Assembly (NCBI GenBank): GCA_023055505.1
Contig: JALIRH010000048.1
Location: forward strand, 2,938,166 to 3,002,165
Length of the DNA stretch: 64,000 nucleotides
From: Callipepla californica brunnescens
Taxonomy: Eukaryota; Chordata; Aves; Galliformes; Odontophoridae
Reading direction: 5' to 3'
In this document: positions 34,455 to 45,315 of the stretch, piece after piece
How the letters are laid out: each line of letters opens with the position of its first letter
Numbering within the stretch: the first letter of the stretch is position 1
The notes under the pieces: generated by a model
Seen by the model: the letters and a program-made list of their open reading frames with translations, nothing else
The model's database searches: none
What the model was told of the DNA's origin: nothing
Made by a program: the position numbers and the translations under genes

Positions 34455-35674
34455 GTATGTGAAAATAGCTTCTGAGGGCATGTTCAGTGCTACTCAGCAT
34501 TGGCATTCAGTTTTGGGAAGTGCTGAGGACTATAGGAAAGGTCAGTTTTAAAATAAAATGCAGATGGTGTATGTTTTTGTTCAATGCAGTAGTGGTAAAA
34601 ACAGCTCTGTTTTATTTTTGCTGCACTGTAATAAGCTGTGGGCCTTACAGTTTGCTGTTCCTGGGCATGGTTTCTGCACCTGCAGTGGCCCTGGCATGGA
34701 ATATGGAATTTTTTTTTTTTTTTATTTTTTTTTTTTTGTGGCTACAGTTTTGTGATAGCTACTAGCTGATGGAAGTCTGAGCTGCCACCAGCTTGTATTT
34801 GTAGTCATCACTAGCTATATGACAACACCACATAACAGAGCAGGGAACTGATCTGTTTGAAAACTTTCTTGTAGTTAAAGCTCTTTGTAGCCAAATTGAT
34901 TCTTCCACTTGGCTCATTAAATAAACAAGAGCTACTGCCAATGTGAAGGAGAGGAGGAGAATGTGTATCCAGAGGAGGATGGAACAGGCAGGGAACTATT
35001 CTACTCTTTTTGGTGGCAGTCATATTTCTTGAAAGCAATTGCAAAACCATCAGCTAAGATGTTTTTATTCAGGTAAGAAACATCAACAATCAGACTAATT
35101 ATCACCATGCAGCTTGCAGACCCACAAAAATAGATACCTGCTTTGAGAAATTGTGCCACCAAAAGAAATAAGTAGTTCTTTTCTATTGGGTCACCAAGGG
35201 TTGTCTTTCATGTTTGCTATGATAAGTGTCTCCTTGCCATCCTTGTGTAAAGTAGCAGGCAAAGGGACGGAATCAGCACATCGACTTGAATTTTCTTAAT
35301 GTTCCATGTTGAAAAAGAATTCTTTTCTCTAAAATGGACAGTGGGTGGAAGCAGTCAGTAATAGTACTGAACTGAACCGTCAGCTTGTAAAAACTGCTGT
35401 GGTCAAACTGTTGTTTTGGGTCAGCAGTTTATATGAGGCAGAGTTTTTTAATATCCAGGAGCATCCAGCTCCTGCCCTGTGAGCACGGCAGCACTAACCA
35501 TGAGAACACCTACAGTTTTACCAGTAGGCTTGTCTTGAAAACACAAGAGTACATACACAGGGCAGGATGATGACATTTTTACATTGTCACTTTTGTAGCC
35601 ACTCAGTAGAGACTAGATAACAGACTGTCTTTGCCACTGTTAATAAAATTGTGCTTCTTTTGGTTTCTGTCCAG

Positions 35675-35796
35675 AGATTAGGAGGGAAGGTTCCCTTTCT
35701 CCTGTGAATTCTCAAAAAATCACCTTATTGCTGCAGTCTCCAGCTGTGAAGTTTATCACAAATCCTGAGTTCTTCACCGTGCTGCATGCAAACTAC
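35675..35796 (+). CDS. HECW1: HECW1 exon ([17 protein letters not shown])
   Basis: Phase 1 to 0, acceptor GTCCAG, donor GTGAGT. Encodes [20 protein letters not shown] and [18 protein letters not shown]. Confidence 0.93.
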
Positions 35797-38069
35797 GTGA
35801 GTAATTACGATTTGCTTTTTCTGAGCCCCAGTACTGTGCCCGAGGCCTTCAGGGAGAATGCACAGTGAATGTGATTTCAGGCTGACGATTCTGTTGTCTG
35901 TTCCTGCAGTGAGTGAGGTTGTTAACTTTTGGAGGCATGCTCCTGAGGAACCTCACTCGGGAACAGAGAGAAGGGAAAAGTTATTAACCCCGGTTTGCAC
36001 TCTGAAGAAGCAGGTAGGCATAAAGCTGTGAAAGAAATACTGAGCTGAGTCAGAGTAGCTATTTTACAAAAAAAAGAAAACAAGAATGAAAATGAATTTT
36101 CAAACATTAAAGTAATTGTCTTTAATTATTATTATTATTAATAATACAGTAAGTATGTATGTATTGTTGCAAACCTGATGTGAAGTGGAAAAAGTTTAGT
36201 GGTAGGTTCACCATGAGGAATAATGTAGGGAAATCTTAAAAGAAGATGCAGTTATCAAGTTCCAGTCTTGGTTTCCTTATCTTGAATGCAGGCACACATG
36301 ACTTCTGAATTTTTGGAAAGTGCTCGGTTTCTGGATAGGGGTGTCCATCCTTTTTGAAAAGAAAAGAAATTGAAACACTTTAAGAGTTATCTCAGCACAG
36401 TTTTTAGTTAACGACAACTGTCCAGTTATGGCTGTAATGCATTGTGGATTGAAGCCGTCTGCCCTTCTCCAAGCCTCTGCCAGAGTTTATTGCTCTTGAA
36501 ATCCTACAAAAGAAGGCATGACTTTACTCGTCTGACATGACCTGAACTATGTTATGAAATGCACATCATTTCTTCCATTGTCGTGGTGATAAATGATGAT
36601 TTATGTCTGGGAACAATATCATTTTCATTCAGTGTAGTTATTTGCAAAAGGAGCAAATGTTTCTATGGTGGTACAAGAAACAGTTCACGATTTAACCAGT
36701 TTCATTTCTCACTGAAATAAAAAAGTCAAGAGAGGCCTTCAGTTTGAGCTTATAAAATTGTCTTTAATATGGAAGCCATAACAGTCTGTTGAAACATCTG
36801 TCAAATGGTCATATAGATTCCACTTACACAGAAATAATGACCCACATAACTCCTGGCTTGATGCAGTTGTTACGTTTTAACCACATGCCCCTGTTAAAAT
36901 TTCAAGCTATTAATTATACCAGTGAAGCTGGGACTGGAAAACATTATCCAGCAGTTAGAGGTAAAAGGGAAAGGCTCTCATTACGCAGATACTTTATTTC
37001 CACTGAGAGAAATCTCCATTACATTTTTGGTTTCTGTCGTGCTGATCAGAGTTATTGATCAGAAATTAGATCAAAATATAACTTCTCTAAGGGAGTTGCT
37101 GGGAACTCGGCTATTTGTGACCATAAAGATTTCCTGAGTTGTAATCAGGTTGCATATTCAGGGTAGAGATATCTTCTTGATTTTACTACACATACCAATG
37201 TTTTACCGTAATTAAGGACCTTGTGCTGCAAGGAGTATTCTCAGCACTACCACAACTATAAACCCTACATAATAAAACTAATACTTGAAAATGTTTTATT
37301 GTATTGTAGTGGTAAAAATACATTAAAAGTACGCAGAAATTGAGAACTCAAAGCTTTTGGAGCCAGACTCACTGGACAGATTATATATAGACACACGGGG
37401 ACTCACTTCAATGGAGACAGGAATTCTCCAATGATCCTTAATTGCTCAAGAAGACAGAGACTATAGAAAGTATTTCATGTAGCATAATGAAAGCTCTAGT
37501 GAGTAGTTCAGTCCTTTTGGGTAACCAGTATAACCAGTGCACTTATTTTTTGTCTAGTGAAATGCTCAGAAGGAATGCAGATTTTCTGTAAAGTTTCCTA
37601 CCCTGCCTTGAACTTTTTCCCTGGATTAAAGATCCAAGAGTGGTGGCCTGTGGATGAGAAAAAGTGTTGCCACAACATGTATTTTATGGTAAATAAATAC
37701 ACGTTCACAGCAGTCTCTGCACCTTTCTTGGACCATCCAGCCACACAAGCAGACTTTCTGCTAAGTCTGTGAAAGAAATAAAATAGGCACAGCTATATGC
37801 AACATGAGTCGGTGGTGTTTCAGCTAACTGTTGTTTTGCAGTGCTTCATGAAGCAGTTTATGTGGAGGGTAACTGTGCACAGTGTAGGGGGATGTTTGGC
37901 TTTCTGGATTATATTTCTTACTTCTAAATGTTTGTGTAAAAGAGTTGTTCAATTTAATGCAACTCTCCCAGTATGCGTTTCAGTTCTTTGGACGGATGTC
38001 CCAAGAAATAGCTAAATGTCATTTTGACATCAGAACCGTCTTTTCTAACTTCTCTTTTCCATTTCAAAG
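35797..38069. other. HECW1 intron
   Basis: Intron with an ATT microsatellite at 36125-36146. Otherwise no gene or transposon recognised. Confidence 0.6.
36125..36146 (+). repeat. (ATT)n microsatellite
   Basis: Short ATT repeat in a HECW1 intron. Confidence 0.85.
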
Positions 38070-38255
38070 AGTGCCTATCGAGTCTTCACTAACAGTACCT
38101 GCTTGAAGCATATGATTCTGAAGATCCGTAGAGATGCTCCTAATTTTGAGCGCTATCAGCACAACAGAGACCTGGTAAATTTTATCAACATGTTTGCTGA
38201 CACCCGACTAGAGCTTCCGCGTGGGTGGGAGATAAAAACTGACCAGCAGGGCAAG
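38070..38255 (+). CDS. HECW1: HECW1 exon (first half of WW2)
   Basis: Phase 0-0, acceptor TTCAAAG, donor GTAAGA. Encodes [40 protein letters not shown] and [16 protein letters not shown]. Confidence 0.94.
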
Positions 38256-38855
38256 GTAAGAGAACCAACAAAACAAATGACTTGTTTAACATAGCACATC
38301 AGTCTACGTGGTCACTGAAGGTCCCCTCATTCTTGTCTCAAAACTAGTAAAGATTTGAATTAAACAACACCTGCGGCAAGCAGAGCTGTTTCAAAAGCAG
38401 AAAAAAGCTTCAGGAAAAAATGTTATAGAGCATAGTTGTAACTTTCTAGCTTTCTGTGGAATATCACACCATATCTAAGGCAGTACTGGACTAAGAAAAG
38501 TTTCATCCAGAGTAGAGATCTGTCATGACTGAAAAGTTTGGCTTAGTGCCTGCTTCCGTGAGGCTTTGCTACCCAAAAAGCAGTGTTCCCTAGTAATTTT
38601 ATTCTCTTCTGCCCTGTTTATCTCATGTCTACTGCATGTAATTCTGAGCTGTGTAGCTTCAGGTATATTCCAAGAGCTGTTCTAAACTTGGCTAAGAAAG
38701 TCCTGTCATTTGCAGACACTATCCATGGTCTGTGCCTTAACGGGGGATTCTGACATGCACTTTCTAGCTATTTTCACTGTATGTTGCCGCAGTACTGTCA
38801 CACTGTCGGCTTTCTTCCAGAAATAACCACTCTACATTGTTCCCGTATATTTCAG

Positions 38856-38990
38856 TCTTTCTTCGTTGACCACAACAGTCGTGCTACCACATTCATAGAT
38901 CCCAGGATCCCACTGCAGAATGGTCGTCTCCCCAATCACCTGACTCACAGGCAGCATCTTCAGCGACTTCGTAGCTACAGTGCCGGAGAG
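38856..38990 (+). CDS. HECW1: HECW1 exon (second half of WW2)
   Basis: Phase 0-0, acceptor ATTTCAG, donor GTAACC. Encodes [20 protein letters not shown] and [18 protein letters not shown]. Last HECW1 exon found. Confidence 0.94.
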
Positions 38991-41254
38991 GTAACCCTGC
39001 CAGTATCAACACTGATCCCTTTTCACAGCAGTCAGTTTAAAATGCGTTGAAACAAAGTTCTTGTGGATTTTTATATTCTAAAGAAGAGTTCTTTTCTTTC
39101 TGAAGTGTTTCTGTGAAGGGTTTCTGTGAGCGTTTGCTGCACAGTGAAATGATGGCAAAACAGATTTTAAAAGAAGAATCCATGTTTGACATCCTTGTCT
39201 TGCTTTAGTAAAGACAAGCCACTTATTATTTGTATACTTGTAGACTTCAGCAGCTTTATATCTTTCTTCATTCTCCACTGTGACACTGTGCTCTGAAGAG
39301 GCATACTCCCTAGCAATGTGTGCTAGGGATTTCCATTCTGTGGATTTTCACACAGTATTTGAATCTAAGGAAGGACTGTCATGTAAGGTACAGCTGTGCT
39401 AGTTCTGCCAGTTAAGAGAGAGTCCTGTGACAGAGAGTCATTATTGGGTCATTCCCAGTTTGCTTGTATGTGTTTCAGGAGATCAGGAAGGAACCTTCAA
39501 GCAGAGAAGGCATGATTGCATCCCAGCTATGTGGCTTGGATCATAAGCGCTTGCTGGGACGGGTCATGTCAGATGTTGCTTTGGAAGGTCTAAAGTGGAT
39601 GCATCAGACCAGCCGTGTCTTGCAGTAGTTCTGCTTGGGTATAGTGGATTTGCTCTGCTCATTCTTCTTTCCCACTGTTATTCAGTCGCTGTGTCTGTTC
39701 CTGTCTCAATCTCTTTAGCCTCCCACGTTAAAAAAATAAAAATAACAATACCTGTGAGCTGTGTGTTTAACGCAAGGCAATTTTTAATGTCAAGTCTAGC
39801 TGAACAGACATGGGTGTTTGGGGCCATCTCCAGCAAAGGGACTGTTCTGGGCATTAAGACAACAGATAAGACAAAGTGGGCTTTGTAGGGCTGACTGAAA
39901 GGCAGGAGAAGAGCTGGACAGGTAGCTGTGTGCAGAGCCCCTCAGTTCTCTGTTCTTTCCCTGCTTGTAGTTATCAGACCAGAGGTCACCCCTGAGCTAC
40001 AGCATGCGCCTAAAATGAATTTACAAAAGCATACTACCTTTAATGGGTTTTGAGTTAAAAGGGAGCTCTTACCTGTTGGCAAGGTGATGGTGTGCTGTTA
40101 CCAAAACATTTGGCAACCGGTGCGGCAAAGGTTTTCTGCAGATTCTAGGGGCATCTTGTACAAATACTGTACAGCAGTGTCAAGGGGCTTTGTCTCTGAT
40201 GTACTTGATCCTGACAGCATCCCTTGTATTGCTACCTGTGGGAAAAAGTGGCACGAAGTCACTGATGGACTCAGAGGGAAATTATTAAAAGCATCTGATT
40301 GAATTAGAAATCCAAGTCATAAGCCTTGAAAATACGACTTTGTCTAGGCAGTCAGGGACGAAAAAAAAAATGAAAAGCTGAGGATTTGCTCAGATGTTTC
40401 TGTCAGTGATGTGTAACAGGACAGGCATCTTTCAAGACTTGTGTTTCCTGTGCTCATTGTAGTTCAGGGATTGTGAAAAACTCCTCTGCTTAGTGGAAAT
40501 TGGTGCCGTTTTTATGTATTTGATGCTCTGTTACAAAGTTGAACCAAGCTGATAATACATAGCTTGGTGGCATGTGCAGACGGACATGCGCACGTATAAC
40601 TTCTTGCTTTCTTTACTGGACCCTCGGAAGGCAGGGCGTACTCCTTGAACTTCACACCTTGTATGCGCTCTGCTCTGCACTTGCTTAACTGTGGGTTTCT
40701 AAAAGCTGCCCTGGAACATAGGAATTTTAGGAACTGGAAAGCGTGAAAAACTTAAGACCTTCTCCTGCGGGTACTTGAATGCTAACAGATGGGGGACAAT
40801 GAAGATGACACAGAAATATTTTGGTATGAATGTACTGAACTCTCCCTGATTTCTGCAACGAGTCCAACCTGTCACCCAGTTCACCTATCATCAACAGTTC
40901 CCTCAAAACAAATGTCCCTCAACAGATTGTCTTAACATTCTTTAAGTATTTCCAGATGTGCCATTCTGTGGAATGGCATAGGTTTTGGACAGCCTCTCAC
41001 GTACACCGAAGAGCCATCTTGCTTGCTTTGCACTAATATATTGCTCCGTTGATGTCAGTGGGCTTATCCGCAGGTGCTGGCTGAGGTTTTTCTGGTGAGT
41101 GCTAGCAGATATGTCCCTTGGAAAGGCAGTGTGGGAAGCCGTCTTCTGGAAGTGGCCTAGCTTCTTTTTCAGAAGTTTACACCACACCTGGCTGAGCTGT
41201 CTGTGGGCTCAGAGGAGGTTGAAAGGCTTAACACTGCACAGGGGCTGGGCTTTT
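38991..41254. other. HECW1-PDE1C junction interval
   Basis: Contains the source copy (39876-40077) of the short duplication found again at 42713-42911. The next HECW1 exon is not recognisable. No complete gene. Confidence 0.6.
39876..40077 (+). repeat. Dispersed duplication, copy 1 (partner 42713-42911)
   Basis: From GTGGGCTTTGTAGGGCTGAC to GAGCTCTTACCTGTT, this 202-bp stretch recurs at 42713-42911 with one small indel near the GGCAGGAGAAGAGC part and a single-base change. Not a recognised transposon. Confidence 0.9.
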
Positions 41255-41490
41255 CCTTTGCCCACTGAAGATACTGTGACTGTGACTCATCCACTTCCCT
41301 AAGCAGCCCGTGCCAGTGCTGGAGGAATCTTTCTGAGCAGAAATGTTTCCTAATATCCAACCTGAACCTCGCCTGGCACCACTCAAGGCCATCGCCTCTT
41401 ACCTTAGCACTAGTTAACTGGGAGGAGAGGCTGACCCCACCTCGCTACAGCGTCCCTTCAGGGAGTTGTGAAAAGCAAAGGGGTCACTCA
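41255..41490 (-). mobile_element. CR1 LINE fragment
   Basis: Read on the minus strand it has CR1 text: GAGGTTCAGGTTGGATATTA followed by GGAAACATTTCTGCTCAGAA. The plus strand shows CCAACCTGAACCTCGCCTGG. Confidence 0.85.
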
Positions 41491-41884
41491 GAGCTTACTC
41501 TGACCACTCCTGTTCAAGTTTCTTCCTATGTCTAAGTACATAGCTTTTTGTCAAAGATAACCATTGCCACTAGGATTGGCGTTTCTGTGTCTGGACTAGA
41601 CAAATCATGAGTGTTTTTTTCTGGTTGTTTTTTCTCTGCAGATTCAGTGTTTAAGGGGTGGGGAGCTGCTGTTGGTGCAGTGCAGCTTAGCATGTGAAAC
41701 AGCCTTCATCAGGGTCTGAATTTATCAACAGAATAGTGCTCCACAAGTTACTTGACTTTTGTTTTCTTTTTCTTTCTTGTCTGGCTTGAAATCACGTCTC
41801 TTACCTCGTCTGCCAGGTGTGGTGCTGGATCCAGTTTTTAACTGATCCTCTTTGTTCTAATTGCTTTTTATTTTCCTCTTGCAG

Positions 41885-41998
41885 GTTGCGATCTTTGGTA
41901 AAGCAGCTAGAGAGAGGGGAGGCTTTGGTTGTAGACTTGAAGAAAAACGTGGAATCTGCTGCGTCAGTCCTTGAGTCAGTATACACTGATGAAACTAG
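41885..41998 (+). pseudogene. PDE1C: Single PDE1C-like exon
   Basis: PDE1C is a calmodulin-activated cyclic-nucleotide phosphodiesterase. This 114-nt exon (phase 2 to 2, acceptor TCTTGCAG, donor GTGAGT) encodes LRSLVKQLERGEALVVDLKK then NVESAASVLESVYTDETR. It corresponds to the N-terminal regulatory segment before the catalytic domain. PDE1C fits better than PDE1A/B because of the RLRSLVKQLERGE and VLESVY residues. No flanking PDE1C exons are present. Several replacements at usually conserved positions suggest relaxed constraint. Confidence 0.8.
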
Positions 41999-42712
41999 GT
42001 GAGTGAATTATAAAGATGAATATTTATCTCACATGAAGCGCAGAAAGTTGTAAGGTACGCATCAGTTGGCATAGTTGTTGTAGTCCTGATTTAGTATTCA
42101 CAGAAAAAATATTGTATTTCTTTGATTTTCAGTTCTCTGTCTTAAAATATGTTTTGAGTTTCATGTGGGAAGGGGGGGATCAAAAACAATCAAACATTTA
42201 ACGTACATTCTCTTAGGAGAAAGATTTTCACAGGAATTGTTTTCCACTGTTTCTGATTGAAGTTTCTGTGGAAAAGTCCAAATTCGTACCTTTACATTTC
42301 TGTTGAATAGAGTTAGATGGATTTGCTTCTATCAAGCCTTTGAAAGTCCAAGTTGTTTTACTGGAGTCTGTGATAGAAATAGTTAAGGAATTGTAGAGGA
42401 ATTGCACTTTCTGTTGTGTGCGGCTACCCCAGTTCTGAGTCAGCTCAGGTGGTCAGGATAGGAAAGGACTGTGTGATACTAACTGAGAAGTCAGATGTGA
42501 TGTGACTGTCAGTGCTGTCTGATGGGCTGAAGGTGAGGTGTGAATGGATGATTATGTAGTTGTACTTCAGAAGACTGATACTTCTTTGCTGTCATCCTAG
42601 TGGAGAGTTTCACAATCCAGCATTTAACTGCAGAAGAGAACAATCTATTGAAGACTTGCTGAAAGAGTTTTCATGATGCTGTTATTAGAATGAAGATGTG
42701 CATTTGTTTTTG
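41999..42712. other. Sequence after the PDE1C exon
   Basis: AT-rich, intron-like. No exon or repeat recognised up to the duplication at 42713. Confidence 0.55.
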
Positions 42713-42911
42713 GTGGGCTTTGTAGGGCTGACTGAAAGGCAGAAGAGCGGGACAGGTAGCTGTGTGCAGAGCCCCTCAGTTCTCTGTTCTTTCCCTGCTT
42801 GTAGTTATCAGACCAGAGGTCACCCCTGAGCTACAGCATGCGCCTAAAATGAATTTACAAAAGCATACTACCTTTAATGGGTTTTGAGTTAAAAGGGAGC
42901 TCTTACCTGTT
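42713..42911 (+). repeat. Dispersed duplication, copy 2, ending exactly at an LTR
   Basis: 199 bp, same orientation as copy 1 and about 2.8 kb downstream. Its right end coincides with the first base of the solo LTR at 42912, whereas copy 1 continues into unrelated sequence. Confidence 0.9.
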
Positions 42912-43215
42912 TGCTGCAATGAAGGGACGGGAACCCAGCTTGATGCAAGCTAATGTTCAGTTTATTAAGCAACAACTCAAAACTTATATACACAGAAAGG
43001 CTGCGCGCGCTATGATCTGATTGGGAGAAGGCCACATTCCTCAAGACAAAACACCTTAACAACTCAAAGCACTCTTAATAGTCTGAACAAAACAGTTCCC
43101 GATCGCTTCCTATTCCTATATCCTATTTCTTTACACAGCCTGCATCCAAGGCTAATGGTCAAATTCCTGCATAGCCAGCAGCTCAATCTGGCTAGCATTT
43201 TAGCCGTTATCCACA
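42912..43215 (-). mobile_element. Solo LTR at the mosaic/TRGV junction
   Basis: Plus strand runs from TGCTGCAATG to TTATCCACA, so the ends are TG...CA. On the minus strand it has a TATATAAG at 42983-42990 and an AATAAA at 42961-42966, in the correct U3-R-U5 order. About 304 bp. The flanks (CTGTT left, GATGC right) are not a target-site duplication. The left flank is the 199-bp duplication and the right flank is the broken TRGV segment. Confidence 0.8.
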
Positions 43216-43435
43216 GATGCGGCAGGTGATGAGCACCGTTTTGCTTTCAGGCTTGGTGATGGACACTGGACTTTGCTGCAGGGCTTGTGCATAGCTATCT
43301 GAGGAGAAAGCAAGAGAGAAACTGTGCAGACGCAGCTGGAACAGGAGGGGTTCCAACTGGTCATGCAGGCAACGTGGCTGTAGGGCACGTGCAGGTAAAC
43401 CCGACTGTCAGCAGGAGAGCTCTCAGCAGCCACAT
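43216..43435 (-). pseudogene. TRGV pseudogene, truncated in framework 1
   Basis: TCR gamma V segment remnant. The leader ATG is at 43433-43435 (MWLLRALLLTV), a leader intron of about 100 bp follows, then L-part2 and framework 1 from 43298 downward (YAQALQQSPVSITKPESK). It stops after the first conserved Cys region, exactly at the LTR border. The 43216-43291 part is almost identical to 45865-45941 of the complete V segment. CDRs, the second Cys and the recombination signal are missing. The leader-V join seems out of frame. Confidence 0.8.
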
Positions 43436-44799
43436 GCTTGCTGCTCTCCTGAGGTCTTCCCTAAGTTGTGCATTGGCTGCTGAGAGTTCCGTAGGGCTAT
43501 GTGCTTCTAGAAAGCACAGTATTAGGTCACTTCCTGCACCTTCACAACTTCTCAGTGTCAGAATACAGCTGGGCCTGCCTCCTTCTTGCTAACACAGGGC
43601 ATTTCTATATATGGCTCATCAGAGAAGACAGACTCCTAGATCCTGTGTACAGAATGTGCTTCGGGGCCCATTGGGTTTGTGCTGGTACCTGAGTATGGGA
43701 GCACTCTGAATGGCCGTCCCAATGAAGTGACCTGCAGAGCCACTGCTCTTTGGATGTGTGGCTTTAGCTGTCAGAGGATCTGTGTGACCCCATCGATAAA
43801 GGGAAAGCAGAAGACAGAGTGGTGGGAACAACAACAATTGGCTGTGGGCTCTTCAGATCCAGCAGGAGTATTCAAGCAGCCCAGAAATGTGGCTGCCATC
43901 AGCACCCTCCACAGCTGTGCACCCATGGCACACCTCTATGGGAATGGGTAGAGTGTGAGCTGCAGGAGGAAGCCAGATGCTGAGGGCTGGGAAGGAGGGA
44001 CCTGTGTGTCCCACAGCCAGGGGCAGCTCCACTTTGCTTCTCTGCCTTTTGGGGCAGCTGTCTTCACACGTAGCCTTTCCCTATGCTCTTGGCAACGTTA
44101 CAGACTTTAATAGACTGGGGCATGTGCTCCTCTTCAGTTCAAATGGAAATGCTTTCTGCTATTAAGGTGCAGGACATCTGCAGGACGGCAGGAGCAGTAC
44201 ACTCACTTCTATGTCCCTGCTGTGTTCTTGACCTGCCAGAGGATCATTTGTGTTTCATGCTGCGTTAGTATTTTCTCATTTAAATACAATTATGCTTCCC
44301 TATGCTAAAGCTGCACATTGGCCTAAGGATTGTTCTGTTGGCTGGATTTTATCAGGCAACCCCAAATCTCGTGACATCGAAGTGCAGTACTGAGGTCTGA
44401 ACACTGCTGAAGAGCAGCCCTCCCCCCACTTTCTGCCACCCTCTGCTTCCACATTCTTGGTGTCTCAGAAATTGGCTTTCTAGAGGCAGTTTACAGATAC
44501 TGATGCTTCCAGGGTCCATTCTATGAGTGGAAATCATTTCTCATGCACAGGACATGATTTTCTCAGAACAAGAGAGGCTGGCTCATGGCCACTCTGTCAT
44601 CGACAAGGACAACCAGGTCCTCAGAGTTCCTCTCCAGCGGAGGGTATATGTATGTGCCACATACGAGCTTTGGCTATTCCTTTGGATTTCCTTCCTCCAC
44701 GTGAGCTTATGGGGATGTCCTGAAGGCTGAGAGATGGGGCCAGGAATGCAGCTGTGCTTCTCGCTGTTGAAAGGAAGTGTGCTGCTCAGGTTGCCGCCT
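43436..44799. other. TRGV intergenic sequence
   Basis: More GC-rich than the left half of the window. No V, J or C segment or known repeat recognised. Confidence 0.55.
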
Positions 44800-44838
44800 G
44801 CTTACTGAACGGGCTGACTGCATACTTCTCTTTCTGTG
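44800..44838 (-). promoter_or_regulatory. Recombination signal of TRGV 1 (23-bp spacer, weak)
   Basis: On the minus strand: heptamer CACAGAA (44832-44838), 23-bp spacer, nonamer TCAGTAAGC (44800-44808). The first three heptamer bases are canonical but the nonamer departs from ACAAAAACC, so recombination efficiency is doubtful. Confidence 0.5.
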
Positions 44839-45315
44839 ATACTCCCAGTAGGCACAGTAGTAGGTACCTTCATCATTGTAACGTATGTTTAGAATTGAGA
44901 GAACACAGATTTTATTCTCTGTTTTATAAGATGAATACTTCTTCTTATAGGAATACGAATCATAGTACATTTGTGATACTCCTATCACATAGAGAATCCG
45001 TTCGGGAGCTCTGTCAGGCAGATGTCGGTACCAGTGGATAAATACATTCTGGATATTACCTATGCCCTGAACTTTGCACTCAATATTCACAGTTCTGAAT
45101 CTCTTTCTTGTAACAGATGGTGGATGCTGTAGCAGCAGCACTTGTGCATGTCCGTCCATCAGAAGGAGAGAAAACACAGCAAGCAGTGCCAGCCTGCTGC
45201 CCGCAGGTGTGTGCACCACAGCCTCGTACTGCTGCTCCACGTGGAGCCTCCATGGGAAGTGGAATGGATGCATCCAGGCTTCAGCCAGGGCCAGAAGCGG
45301 CAGCAGCAGCAGCAT
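44839..45315 (-). CDS. TRG variable segment 1 (TRGV-like)
   Basis: Ig V domain of a T-cell receptor gamma chain. Read on the minus strand it has the first Cys (NIECKV), FIHWYRH, and DEGTYYCAYWEY at the end, as in TRGV. The open frame runs without a stop from the ATG at 45313-45315 (Leu-rich leader MLLLLPLLALAEAW) through the region where a leader intron is expected. The expected intron acceptor before DGHAQV reads CTG instead of CAG, so the leader may be read through or the gene may be impaired. The recombination signal is weak. Confidence 0.75.

Larger units (their letters stand above)
34324..38990 (+). pseudogene. HECW1: HECW1 fragment: linker and second WW domain (four exons)
   Basis: Four in-frame exons (34324-34454, 35675-35796, 38070-38255, 38856-38990; about 191 codons) match HECW1 from just after WW1 to just after WW2. 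Landmarks are [61 protein letters not shown] and [18 protein letters not shown]. These are HECW1-type rather than HECW2-type residues. WW2 has its N-terminal Trp and the His/Phe pattern normal for HECW. The upstream exons (C2, WW1) and the following exon (after RSYSAGE) are not found. In the gene this block precedes the HECT exons; here it follows them. Confidence 0.9.

Noticed and set aside
39480..39628. Exon-like stretch after a TTTCAG acceptor, ending in a stop
   Set aside because: Checked as the next HECW1 exon, but neither reading frame matches the expected ASEVSRNRG segment. No other homology seen.
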